Part shown: positions 1 to 8,738 of the stretch, in pieces
How positions within the stretch are numbered: position 1 is the first letter of the stretch
How the letters are laid out: every line of letters starts with the position of its first letter
Source of the DNA: Sideroxyarcus sp.
Lineage (GTDB): Bacteria > Pseudomonadota > Gammaproteobacteria > Burkholderiales > Gallionellaceae
Direction of reading: 5' to 3'
Assembly (NCBI GenBank): GCA_030652215.1
Contig: JAUSBC010000062.1
Coordinates: forward strand, 1-47,562
Length of the DNA stretch: 47,562 nucleotides
Position numbers and translations under genes: made by a program
The notes under the pieces: generated by a model
Seen by the model: the letters and a program-made list of their open reading frames with translations, nothing else
Told to the model about the DNA's origin: nothing
Databases searched by the model: none

Positions 1-1236
1 GGTGACCGAGGCTTGCGGTATTGGCAAACCGAGCGGGGAAAGCGTGAAGTTCTTGCGTTCTGCGGTTCTGTACATGTTCAGATCGTCGTGGCCAATGCCG
101 AAACGTATTTGATGAGTGCTGAAACCGGCATACGTGACAAAGGCGGAAAGCCTGATGTCCCGTTCCCATTTCTCGGGAGCGCCTATCATTCCGTCGGGGA
201 ATGTATACGTGGATGTGTTATTGGAAAAGGCTGCTCCGGCCGGATACAGCACGAAAGGAGTCTCCAATGTCTCGCTATATCCCAGATAGCTCGCGGTGAG
301 TCCTGTCCCCCAATCTTGCGAAATTTGCGGCGCTGTCCAGGAAAGATCGGCGGTGATGCGCTCGCTTCTCGATTTGCCCACTGGATCAAGCGCCGATGCG
401 ATGCCGGCACCGGTTCCGACGTTGCTCCGCAACTTGTAGCCGGTGCGCAGGCGCCACTGGTCGTAAGCCAGATCAAAACTGCCGTCGACGCCGTCGCTCC
501 CCGTGTTGACCGATCCCGGCGCCAAAGATGCATTGGTAAACATTGGGGTCTTGTTGTCGCGCGCACTCTGCGCGTCGGCTGTGATCGTTTGCTTGTGTCC
601 GTCGGTGCTTCCCACGCGGAGGTAGGCCGCCACTTCCATCGGCCCCCAATGGCCGCCGTGCTGTATCCATGCATTTCTGGTATTGAAAGAGCCCCCGCGC
701 GCCTCGAACCTGGTGCCCCGCGTATCCGAAGCCGTCTTGGTGATGATGTTGATGATCCCGGCATACGCGTCGGCACCGTACAGAGCTGACCCGGGACCGC
801 GAAGGATTTCGATGCGGGCGATGTTTTCCACCGGCAAACCGCCCCAGATGTTGCCTTTGCTGCCGGTGAACATGGTGGTGGTCGGGATGCCGTTTTGCAG
901 CATCAGGGTTTGCGGATTGTTGGCACTGAAAATGCCTCGGATGACGTAGAGAGGGGTGTAGTCGACAGCACTGCGAGAGACATGCATCCCCGCCACCGTT
1001 TCCAACACTTCATCCAGGTCGGTCGCGCCCATCGTGAGAATGTCTTCGGCAGTGACTATCGAAGCGACGGATGGAGCTCGGCGCAGCGTCTGTATAGAAC
1101 CGGTTGCGATGCTGATGGTTGTTTGGTCGCCGTAAGCCAGAGCCAAATCTTCTTCTTCGGTGGTCTGTGCGAAAGATACTCCGCTCCATGCTGCAAATAG
1201 TAACGCGCAGATTGCTTTCCGTTTCAGCGTTTGCAT
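1..1236 (-). CDS. TonB-dependent receptor, N-terminal 412 residues (C-terminus beyond window)
   Basis: Outer-membrane ligand-gated channel that would import a scarce ligand using TonB/ExbBD energy. The frame is open from an ATG at 1236 to the window edge, so the C-terminal barrel is missing. It begins with a signal peptide ending around SFA-QTT, then a plug domain with the typical QTLMLQNGIP, IARIEILRGPGSALYGADA and AGIINIITKT segments, then the first beta-barrel strands. A GAGGG-like ribosome site lies upstream. It is a clear paralogue of the next receptor (1425-3455): the mature N-termini both read QTTEE-DLALAYGD and share spacing and many residues, so the pair arose by tandem duplication. 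The ligand cannot be told from sequence. It is the last visible gene of the minus-strand cluster headed by the ThDP enzyme at 7013. Confidence 0.9.
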   Translation of the reverse strand, partial: MQTLKRKAICALLFAAWSGVSFAQTTEEEDLALAYGDQTTISIATGSIQTLRRAPSVASIVTAEDILTMGATDLDEVLETVAGMHVSRSAVDYTPLYVIRGIFSANNPQTLMLQNGIPTTTMFTGSKGNIWGGLPVENIARIEILRGPGSALYGADAYAGIINIITKTASDTRGTRFEARGGSFNTRNAWIQHGGHWGPMEVAAYLRVGSTDGHKQTITADAQSARDNKTPMFTNASLAPGSVNTGSDGVDGSFDLAYDQWRLRTGYKLRSNVGTGAGIASALDPVGKSRSERITADLSWTAPQISQDWGTGLTASYLGYSETLETPFVLYPAGAAFSNNTSTYTFPDGMIGAPEKWERDIRLSAFVTYAGFSTHQIRFGIGHDDLNMYRTAERKNFTLSPLGLPIPQASVT

Positions 1237-1424
1237 TGCTGCCCTCCCTCTATAACTTGCCTGCTTGTTATTTTAGTGGGCACATTATCCACCATCTCGC
1301 TCCTGGTTTGGGCCAAGTATGTCCGGGTTTTTAAGTTCTGGAATGCTGCGGAGGGAACGGCGTGCGTTGCACTCCGTTTGCGACAGAAGAGCGACTGGAA
1401 GCCGACGAGGATGTCAGCTTTTCT

Positions 1425-3455
1425 TCAAATATTGAGCTGGAGCTGGATGTAAAAAGCGCGACCGGGAAGCGGCAGATCGGAAAGCATGCCCACAGATTGA
1501 AATGTGGGCTCCCAGGCTTTTTGATTGAACAAGTTCGTCACCATGGCTCGAGCATCCCAGCCGTAGGCAAATCTCTCGCGGCGCAGGATCAGGTCTACCG
1601 TCGTGTAATCGGGCACTCTTGCTCTTGCATCACCCGGTTCACGCATACGCCCGGCTACATGATTGATTGTTGTGCCCGCTTGCCACAGCGGGGCAAAGCG
1701 CCAATCCGCCCGACCGAACAGACGTTGATGCGGCGCCATGCCCGCGTCCAGTCCGGTGGCCTCGTCCTCGGAATGCTGCAAGGAGAAGTTGCCCGTCAAT
1801 CGCACATTGGTGGTGGCGTCCAGCGTGGCTTCCAATTCCAGTCCGCGCCCCGTTTGATCACCCGCATTTTGATACATGGAACCGACAGGCAAAATGATGT
1901 TGCGCATCTCGTATTTGAAAAAATTCAGGTTTGTTTGCAGTTTGGTCGTTGCCTGCCATGAAATTGCCAGTTCGTCGGTAGTGATTGTCTCCGGTTTGAT
2001 GTTGGGGCTGCCGATGACTACAGGATTATTGATAGAGTATTGCTCGGCAAAAGAGGGAGCACGAAAAGCCGTGGCATGCATGACTTTGACTACAACATTG
2101 TAGGCGGCATCCCAAACCAGCGCTAATCGAGGGTTGGTGGTGCCGCCGAAATCGGAGTATTTGTCATGACGCATTCCAGCCGTAAGCGCCCAGTCCTTGG
2201 CGAGGTTCCATTCGTCCTGTATGAATACATACGACAGGTGTCGCTTGTGCGGCAGCATATAGGCCAATGCTGGGTTGCCAGTTGCATCCACCAGGAAACC
2301 CAGCGGGGCGTAATTTGCGCCATAGTTTTTGGTTTCTTGAACCGCATACAAATCTTCATTACGATATCCGGTACCTATACGCACCCGATGCTGTTCAAAT
2401 CCGGAATAGAATGCGGAAACACTGACATGGGTGTGTCGCTCGGAATGTCCCGGGTTACCGATCATCCCATCCGGGAAAAAACCAAAGGGTAATGTGGTTC
2501 CCGCAGGAAATAGAGTGTAAGAGGGATCGCCTTTTTCCTTGTTATCGTAGTATCCGGCAACAACGGAAACGTCCCAGTTCTGAGCCCAGTTGGTTTTCTC
2601 ATAACTCACATCCAGGAACAATCGGGAAGAATTTCCACGACCGTTTGGATCCAGGCTGCCGGCCAGACCGGCCCCAAGCCCAACTTCTCTTTTTTGATAC
2701 GCCGCCCGCATGCGCCAATCCCCATTTGCCATATCTGTTCTCGCATCAATCGCTTTGCGTTCTGCATTGATTGGTCCAGATACAGATAAAGCATCTCCTT
2801 GGATAATTTCCTTTTGGCCATCGCTATTGCCGGCACGGAGATAAAAAGAGGCATCCGAGGTCCCCATCTTGCCACCATGCTGTATCCATGCATCGCGGCT
2901 ATTGAAACTGCCGGCGCGCACCCCCGCCTCAGTACCCTTGATGTCATCTGCGGTCTTGGTGATGACATTGATCACCCCGGAGAAAGCATCAGCGCCATAG
3001 AGTGCCGATCCCGGACCGCGTATCACTTCGATACGCGCCACATTTTCCAGTGGCATGCCGCCCCAAATCTGGCTTCGATCCCCCCAAAACACATTGGTGA
3101 TTGGAATACCATTGACCAACATCAAGACTTGTGGATTGTTTTTGGTGGCAATGCCACGAAAGCTGTATATCGGATTCAGAGCAACACTTGACATGGAAAC
3201 ATGCAGACCCGGCACGCTTTCTAGTGCTTGGTCCATATCCGTGGCCCCCATAGCTTCGATATCACGGGAGGTGATTACCGTGGACACTGCTGGAGCGCGG
3301 TTGATTGATTGTTTACTCCCAGTAGCGATACTGACGGTGGATTTATCGCCATAGGCCAGTGCCAAATCGTCTTCTTCGGTAGTTTGTGCGGCCGCAGCAC
3401 CGACCCAAACAAAAGCCAGAAACGCACAGAGTGCCTGGTGGTTCATTTGCAGCAT
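1425..3455 (-). CDS. TonB-dependent receptor (complete)
   Basis: Outer-membrane receptor of about 676 residues, normal size for a siderophore/vitamin-type transporter. Signal peptide (MNHQALCAFLAF... cut near AAA-QTT), plug domain with PQVLMLVNGIP, VARIEVIRGPGSALYGADA and SGVINVITKT, then a 22-strand-type barrel ending in a C-terminal aromatic/hydrophobic strand (FYIQLQLNI). I chose ATG 3455 because a GGAGGGG site lies about ten bases upstream; ATG 3446 or GTG 3464 are also possible. It follows the citrate-synthase-like gene by 46 bases and precedes the paralogous receptor by 188 bases. By eye it is more AT-rich than its downstream paralogue, which may reflect different ages or transfer. Function (import of an unknown ligand) is inferred from family and context. 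Confidence 0.93.
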   Translation of the reverse strand: MLQMNHQALCAFLAFVWVGAAAAQTTEEDDLALAYGDKSTVSIATGSKQSINRAPAVSTVITSRDIEAMGATDMDQALESVPGLHVSMSSVALNPIYSFRGIATKNNPQVLMLVNGIPITNVFWGDRSQIWGGMPLENVARIEVIRGPGSALYGADAFSGVINVITKTADDIKGTEAGVRAGSFNSRDAWIQHGGKMGTSDASFYLRAGNSDGQKEIIQGDALSVSGPINAERKAIDARTDMANGDWRMRAAYQKREVGLGAGLAGSLDPNGRGNSSRLFLDVSYEKTNWAQNWDVSVVAGYYDNKEKGDPSYTLFPAGTTLPFGFFPDGMIGNPGHSERHTHVSVSAFYSGFEQHRVRIGTGYRNEDLYAVQETKNYGANYAPLGFLVDATGNPALAYMLPHKRHLSYVFIQDEWNLAKDWALTAGMRHDKYSDFGGTTNPRLALVWDAAYNVVVKVMHATAFRAPSFAEQYSINNPVVIGSPNIKPETITTDELAISWQATTKLQTNLNFFKYEMRNIILPVGSMYQNAGDQTGRGLELEATLDATTNVRLTGNFSLQHSEDEATGLDAGMAPHQRLFGRADWRFAPLWQAGTTINHVAGRMREPGDARARVPDYTTVDLILRRERFAYGWDARAMVTNLFNQKAWEPTFQSVGMLSDLPLPGRAFYIQLQLNI

Positions 3456-3501
3456 AATTACCACCCCTCCCGTATCTAAATTACTCTTTCACTGCATTCA
3501 A

Positions 3502-4329
3502 TCAACTATTATTTCGATTGAGCCAAGTGCGCGTGGATTCTCCCTCATACAGAATATCAGCGCAAGGAATTGCATATAACGTGCCTTCCGGGCGGTCCGA
3601 TGCCTCAATGAAGCAAGGCTGCATGCCAGCCAGAAAAGCTGGAAATAAAAAAAGATAATACTCGCGCGGTGAGAAGCCGATGTCCGCAACCAAGGCAGCA
3701 ACCAAACCAGCATAGTTCATTTTCATTCGCCAACGACCGGCAAACAACGTTTCCTCAATCGAGAATGCGAGGCGCAAATACGAACCTTGATCCAAACCTA
3801 GGTTTTTTGCCAACTCAAGTATGTGCTGGTTTCGCTCGTCACCATTGATCAGCGGACGACCATAGCCAGCGATACTACGATGCAATTCCAGTTCTAGCCG
3901 AATGCACTCGGCTAGATTGCCTCCAACGTTCATGTGTTGGCGAGTACGATTCAAAAAACTAATGGCGCGCATATCTATTCCGCGCCCGTATATTGAAGCT
4001 TCCGATACTGCCAGAGCTGCCGCAACCCCCAGATTGCCGGTACTGCGGGAGCTTCCAGCCAACGCCGCCACCCGGTTATTCCACAAACGGACATCCGGAT
4101 AACTGGTGTAGGTCCAAATGGAATGCATCAGCCGCAATTGTTCCTTGGTAAAACGGCGGCCGGTGATGCCGAACACATAAAGCTCGACCCAATCCATGTC
4201 CTTCAGATCGGTATGCAGGTCATGGCCGCGAAAGATCACATGACTACCGGGATAGAAAGTCCCCATGCGGCTTTTTAATACCCCTACGTTGTCATGTAAC
4301 AGATTGGGGCCTTTAGTGTGTTTACTCAT
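3502..4329 (-). CDS. Citrate-synthase-fold protein A, catalytic residues not conserved
   Basis: A 275-aa protein recognisable as the citrate synthase / citryl-CoA lyase fold by its helical motif order: a segment ending SRSTGNLGVAAALAVSEASIYGRG, then GYGRPLINGDER (family GFGHP/R...DPR), then a NYAGLVAALVADIGF segment (family NVDG...LDLGF). Aligned by eye, the two catalytic histidines are replaced by Tyr114 and Arg158 and the catalytic aspartate by Ala207. It is shorter than true citrate synthase (about 430 aa) and near the size of citryl-CoA lyase. Its ATG overlaps the stop of the upstream sister gene (ATGA), so the two are translationally coupled and probably form a heteromer. The reaction, if any, is unknown; annotation pipelines may call it citryl-CoA lyase or citrate synthase, which the missing residues do not support. 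Confidence 0.75.
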   Translation of the reverse strand: MSKHTKGPNLLHDNVGVLKSRMGTFYPGSHVIFRGHDLHTDLKDMDWVELYVFGITGRRFTKEQLRLMHSIWTYTSYPDVRLWNNRVAALAGSSRSTGNLGVAAALAVSEASIYGRGIDMRAISFLNRTRQHMNVGGNLAECIRLELELHRSIAGYGRPLINGDERNQHILELAKNLGLDQGSYLRLAFSIEETLFAGRWRMKMNYAGLVAALVADIGFSPREYYLFLFPAFLAGMQPCFIEASDRPEGTLYAIPCADILYEGESTRTWLNRNNS

Positions 4330-5132
4330 GCGCTCTCCTCGGCTATTTCACCTTCCAGTTCTACGGTACCAAACGGGAAATTCTTATAGCCAAGAGGACG
4401 CTGCTCCAATGCATGCGCGGCCGCACCGGGCAGGCGCAACAACAAGTGCAACATTTCACCCTGTTCGGGAGCGAAGCCCAGATCGGTAAACGCGGCGGCG
4501 GCCACACCGGACAAAGCAAGAGGGCAACCCGATGCGGCTTCCAACCCCGTCAAGTTTTGCTGCAACCATGGCAAGCGATATCCCGCGCCATAGCGTGCAA
4601 GACAAGCCAGCGTTTGCTTCACTGAAGTGGCAGTGCCAACACCATGTGGATCGAACCCCGGAGGGTGATCAGGCGCGGGCCAGATACTGCCCGGGATCGC
4701 ATCCAATCCGGCGAGCCGCTTGCGCCATGCGTCAAGATCAGTATCGCACTCAACCCAACCTTCCATGGACATAAATACTTCACGCCCTCCGGATAATTGC
4801 CCCGCCCCCACTGCCAGCGCCGCCATAAGCGAGGAAGCTGCTGTCGAACCACAAACACCACCGCACATGGCAGCATGCACCGAGGCATCGCGAGGCCCCG
4901 GATTGGCCAATGCCACTGCCAGGGTTTCCAACAAGTCTGCTTGCACAGTTGTTGGTGCCTCGTTTTGAAACAACATAAAAAGCATGTCGACCCAGCGAGA
5001 TTGCCCCAGCATCTCGCCATATACATCGTATCCCCGGCAAAATGCGGCACGCGTAGCGAACGCGTTGTCGGGTTCAGGCTCTTCGCGCCATATCTTGCTG
5101 CGTATGACGTTGGGATTATCTGTATCGCTCAT
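4326..5132 (-). CDS. Citrate-synthase-fold protein B, catalytic residues not conserved
   Basis: A 268-aa sister of protein A. It keeps the SVHAAMCGGVCGSTAASSLMAAL stretch typical of the family (S.HAA...ST), but the following GQLSGGREVF has Ser114 where the family has His in GPLHGG. GFDPHG (Asp161) stands where GFGHP is expected, and ALSGVAAAAF (Ser208) stands in place of NVDG. The start ATG 5132 has an AGAGGAAAG ribosome site. It sits 15 bases after the ThDP gene stop and overlaps protein A by four bases, so all three are very likely one transcript. I recognise the conserved N-terminal signature KIWREEPEPDNAF as belonging to proteins usually labelled citryl-CoA lyase in betaproteobacteria, but the true activity is unknown. 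It may be a structural or ligand-binding partner of A. Confidence 0.75.
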   Translation of the reverse strand: MSDTDNPNVIRSKIWREEPEPDNAFATRAAFCRGYDVYGEMLGQSRWVDMLFMLFQNEAPTTVQADLLETLAVALANPGPRDASVHAAMCGGVCGSTAASSLMAALAVGAGQLSGGREVFMSMEGWVECDTDLDAWRKRLAGLDAIPGSIWPAPDHPPGFDPHGVGTATSVKQTLACLARYGAGYRLPWLQQNLTGLEAASGCPLALSGVAAAAFTDLGFAPEQGEMLHLLLRLPGAAAHALEQRPLGYKNFPFGTVELEGEIAEESA

Positions 5133-5147
5133 ACTTTCCTCTATGAA

Positions 5148-7013
5148 TTAATCGTTTTCCAACACCCGCATCCGCACACCCATCGGCGGCACTTCCTCGG
5201 GATCAATCAGCACGTCCAGCAATGTCGGGCCCTTGTGCGCGCACATGTCGGCAATATCAAGCATCGACATATCTTCAGGTGAGCGGATGGTTAGTCCTAC
5301 AGCACCCAGCGCGCGCGCCAATGCGGCAAAGTCGGTCGGCGGCATAGTGCAGCCGATCTGTTCCGCACCCGCCAATCGCTGGCCATGCTTGACCATGCCC
5401 AGCGATTGGTCGTTAAGCACCACGAAGATGACGCTCAATTTTTCGGCGACGGCAACTGATATTTCCTGTCCGCTCATCAGCATGCTGCCGTCCCCGGTGA
5501 TGCAAACGACGGGAACATCGGGGTTGGCGGCCGCCGTGCCGACTGCGCTCCCGATGGCCCAGCCCATTGATGCGAAGTTCATCATGACACGCAGCCAGCC
5601 GCCATCGGTTTTGCGCAAGCCGGTTGTTATCTTTCGGGTACCTCCGCTTTGTCTTCTTTCACCCAGTCGCCGGTTATTCGCGGGATGCAAATAATGTATC
5701 GCCCAGCAAGCGCTGTTGCCGGTGTCGGCCAGGAAGCGGGTGGTCGGAGGGAAAAGCAATCCCAATTCGCGCATCAGTCGTTGTGGTTTGATCGGGATGG
5801 CATCGCTTGTAAATTTGCCCGGTTCGGCGAGCATATGGTGAGGGTCCCATTCGTCACCGTTCGCTTTGTGCGAGGCGTGTTGCTGTGGATCGTTAGCATT
5901 ATTTGTCTTGTGCGGATCACGCGATTGATCGATCAACTGATTGAATACTGCCATGATGCTTCCGCGTAAGTGGAAACGCGCCATCGGTGTGAGTGCCAGG
6001 TGCTCTTCCGATTCGTCGATATGCACAAGCCGCTCATTGAGCAGGCTGTCGCACCAGCCGCCGCTGTTCCATTCACCCATGCTGGTCCCGATTGCCAGAA
6101 CCAGATCCACTGATTTATCCCTAAGTACGGCCTCTGCCGAAGCGTGTCCGCCAAAACCGAACACGCCGCGAAACAGCGGGTGCCTGGGGCTAACCAGACC
6201 TTTTCCGTCCGGGGTGGTGACAAAAGGTATTCCCCTCAATGCGGCAAATTGGAGTATCGAGCCAATTGCTTCTCCGCAACCGCTTCCAACCAGCAACACG
6301 ATTTTTTTCGCGGCAAAAAGCATTTCGCGCAGCGTTTCAATAGCGCTGTCATCCACCAGCGAAGATGGCGCCAGCAGGTTGCGCAAATCGTAGGAGGGGG
6401 TTTGATGCGGGCTGGGGCTGCGGAAAACATCCACCGGAAAGGTCAGATGGGACGGGCCCCTGGGGCCGCGGATTGCACGCTGAAGCGCGGAAATCAGTTT
6501 GGCTTCAATCTGCTTTGGATGTGATACCAGCGAGTTGTAGCGGGTACAGTGGCGGAACATGGACAAAGTATCAATTCCGGTACAAGTTGATTCCTGTAGC
6601 GGGTTCTTGCCGAAAGAGGGCATTGCAGGCTGACCGGTGATCACCAGCATTGGAACGTTGTTGCCATAGGCGCAGGCAACGCCTGTAATGAGGTTGGTGG
6701 AACCCGGTCCGGAAGTGGAGCAGCAGACGCCGATCTTCCCTGTTTCGCGAGCATACCCGTCGGCCATGAAGGCTGCGCCTGATTCGTGCCGCGCAAGAAT
6801 ATGGCGTATACCGCCCCTGCGTTCACTTCTGGCAAGGGCGTTATAAAGAGGCTCAATCGCACCACCGGGAATGCCAAAAACGTACTCGACGCCGATCTGT
6901 TCCAGATAGGCGACCAATAAGTCGGCTACTTCAATTGTTTGCTTCGGAACGACTACCGAGCGTTCAACATCCATTTTCAATGGGCTGTCGATCGGCGAAA
7001 TACTGGCGACCAT
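5148..7013 (-). CDS. ThDP-dependent enzyme, acetolactate synthase superfamily
   Basis: A 621-aa three-domain thiamine-diphosphate enzyme. The N-terminal PYR domain has GIPGGAIEPLYNAL and the catalytic glutamate in RHESGAAFMADGYAR (Glu77). The SGPGSTNLITGVACA segment is typical, the middle domain carries a degenerate nucleotide-type fold, and the C-terminal PP domain has GDGSMLMSGQE (about residue 504) with the metal-binding Asn in VVLNDQSLG. Two hydrophilic insertions, about residues 365-400 and 440-465, make it longer than ordinary acetolactate synthase (550-590). The ATG at 7013 has a strong GGAGGAGG site. No small regulatory subunit lies nearby; instead it leads two citrate-synthase-fold genes and two TonB receptors. 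A 2-oxoacid-derived carboligation or decarboxylation is likely, but the substrate is not predictable. Confidence 0.85.
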   Translation of the reverse strand: MVASISPIDSPLKMDVERSVVVPKQTIEVADLLVAYLEQIGVEYVFGIPGGAIEPLYNALARSERRGGIRHILARHESGAAFMADGYARETGKIGVCCSTSGPGSTNLITGVACAYGNNVPMLVITGQPAMPSFGKNPLQESTCTGIDTLSMFRHCTRYNSLVSHPKQIEAKLISALQRAIRGPRGPSHLTFPVDVFRSPSPHQTPSYDLRNLLAPSSLVDDSAIETLREMLFAAKKIVLLVGSGCGEAIGSILQFAALRGIPFVTTPDGKGLVSPRHPLFRGVFGFGGHASAEAVLRDKSVDLVLAIGTSMGEWNSGGWCDSLLNERLVHIDESEEHLALTPMARFHLRGSIMAVFNQLIDQSRDPHKTNNANDPQQHASHKANGDEWDPHHMLAEPGKFTSDAIPIKPQRLMRELGLLFPPTTRFLADTGNSACWAIHYLHPANNRRLGERRQSGGTRKITTGLRKTDGGWLRVMMNFASMGWAIGSAVGTAAANPDVPVVCITGDGSMLMSGQEISVAVAEKLSVIFVVLNDQSLGMVKHGQRLAGAEQIGCTMPPTDFAALARALGAVGLTIRSPEDMSMLDIADMCAHKGPTLLDVLIDPEEVPPMGVRMRVLEND

Positions 7014-7500
7014 TTGTTCCTCCTCCTGGAGTCATATAGAGTTATTTCACATCCGCTCATCCCGTGAATAGCTTGAGTCGGTGTGCCGGTCTTATGCCGG
7101 GTATTCCATATTGTGTTGCTAGCCATGTACTTGCGATTAAACGCAAATTCCCAAGGGCATTAACCACTAGCAGCGTAGGGACAGTGTAAAGCTTGATATT
7201 ACCCGAGGCAAGCGTAGTGCTTATCGGTATTGAATTGCCGAGGGCTTTTCTGGGGTACCCCGGGGCGGCTGGTTTCTCTTCACTTTGCCGCACGGAAGCA
7301 TCGCTTGTGCGTGAATACGCTACTGTTTAAACAGGCAAAAAGATAATCAGTTCTGCCCGAAGGCGGCGCGGGCGGGCGGCATGAAAGGGAAGAAGTGCGG
7401 TGTTTCGCAAGTCTGATGTGCAGACGGCTTGAGTTTAGTGCTTGCGCAGACAGGGGCATTTGAACGACACTCAGCAAAAATAATCACGCGCTGGTCCATC
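7014..7500. other. Intergenic region between divergent genes
   Basis: About 490 bases separate the ThDP gene (minus) from the substrate-binding-protein gene (plus). It must hold promoters for both. I see a GC-rich palindromic patch (CTGGGGTACCCCGGGG, 7248-7263) but no convincing sigma-70 pair, RNA gene or coding frame. An in-frame TTG at 7429 would add 24 residues to the plus-strand gene, but that extension lacks coding character. Confidence 0.5.
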
Positions 7501-8724
7501 ATGTTTCCACAGTTCTGTTCTGTCTTTTTTGCCCCTTGCCGAACCGGTTTGGGTGTCTGGCTGCTGGCGTCGTCATGGCTGATGGCGGCGGCGATTCCCG
7601 CTTGGGCGATTCAAAATGACATCGTCTGGATACCCGTCGATAGTCCGTCGCTGCAGCAAGATCAAGCCAACGCGATCAACAACATAGATTTGTACCGTTC
7701 TTCGCCGAGTTCATCCAGTCTGGAGCAGGAAAGCTACATTGAGGTGATACGCGCCATTCAGGCCTTTCCTGAAGTGGTGGTTTTCCCCATTCATGTGGCG
7801 GGCCCCGTTACTGCCGCAGCCACCAGAAGTCTCGCCAACAAGATCGCGCAGTCGTCGGGCGGTGGCGGCATTGCCGTGATTTATCCGGATATCGGTGAAC
7901 CCTACCGCAGTGTTTTTGCACAGATCATCAACGGCATTGAGGAGAAGGCCAAGGGGCATGTGACCAATATCGCGGTTGGGCCGAACGTCGATTTGAGCGA
8001 ACTGAATAATTCGCTGCGCCGCCAGGACACCCGCGTGGTGATCGCGCTGGGCAGGCAAGGCGTGAAGGTTGCCTCCGCGCTGGAAGGCAATTTCGACGTG
8101 GTTGCCGGCGGAGTGTTGATGACGCCGGATAACGAAATACGCAAGTTACAGGTGAACAGCCTGTCGCCCGATCCGGCGCTGCTGTTTTCCCGCCTGAAGG
8201 GCATGATGCCGAGGGTGAAGCGCATATTCACCGTGTACGATCCGCGCCAGAACGACTGGATGATGACGCTCGCGAAAGAAGCGGCACTTTCGCAGGGACT
8301 CGAGCTTGTCGCCTACCAGGCACAGGATTTGCGCAGTGCGATGTATGCCTATCAGGAAATTATTGCGTCCGTCGACAATCGCCAGGACGCATTGTGGCTG
8401 CCGCAGGATTCCACCACGGTGGAGGAAAGCACAGTGCTGCCCATGGTGTTGAAGGAGTCATGGGAAAGCAATCTGGCGGTGTTTTCCAGCAGTTTCGGAC
8501 ATGTCCGGCGCGGTGTGTTGTTTTCGCTGTATCCAAACAACGTGGGGCTGGGGCGGCATCTGGCGGGTTCGGCGCTCGGTCTGATCGCTTCCGGCGGAGG
8601 CGAGACGCCGGGCATGATTCCGCTGCGTGAAGTGCTGATGGCGATCAATCTGCGTACCGCCAAGCACCTTGGGCTCAATGCTACTCGCGCGCAGGGTTTC
8701 GATATGGCGTTTCCTGAGCAATAA
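7501..8724 (+). CDS. Periplasmic ABC-type substrate-binding protein (ABC_sub_bind-like)
   Basis: A protein of about 407 aa with a hydrophobic signal segment (GLGVWLLASSWLMAAAIPAWA) followed by a two-lobed periplasmic binding-protein pattern: IAVIYPDIGEPYRSVFAQIINGIEE, VVIALGRQGVKVA, RIFTVYDPRQNDWMMTLAKEAA, DALWLPQDSTTVEESTVLP and the VFSSSFGHVRRGVLFSLYPN hinge region. This is the pattern of the PF04392 family. I take ATG 7501 as start because the signal peptide begins there; TTG 7429 and GTG 7438 are in frame upstream. No permease or ATPase gene is present. Instead it is followed after 14 bases by a membrane c-di-GMP protein, so it more likely presents a ligand to that sensor than feeds a transporter. 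The ligand is unknown. Confidence 0.82.
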   Translation: MFPQFCSVFFAPCRTGLGVWLLASSWLMAAAIPAWAIQNDIVWIPVDSPSLQQDQANAINNIDLYRSSPSSSSLEQESYIEVIRAIQAFPEVVVFPIHVAGPVTAAATRSLANKIAQSSGGGGIAVIYPDIGEPYRSVFAQIINGIEEKAKGHVTNIAVGPNVDLSELNNSLRRQDTRVVIALGRQGVKVASALEGNFDVVAGGVLMTPDNEIRKLQVNSLSPDPALLFSRLKGMMPRVKRIFTVYDPRQNDWMMTLAKEAALSQGLELVAYQAQDLRSAMYAYQEIIASVDNRQDALWLPQDSTTVEESTVLPMVLKESWESNLAVFSSSFGHVRRGVLFSLYPNNVGLGRHLAGSALGLIASGGGETPGMIPLREVLMAINLRTAKHLGLNATRAQGFDMAFPEQ

Positions 8725-8738
8725 GGAACGCCCGGGTT

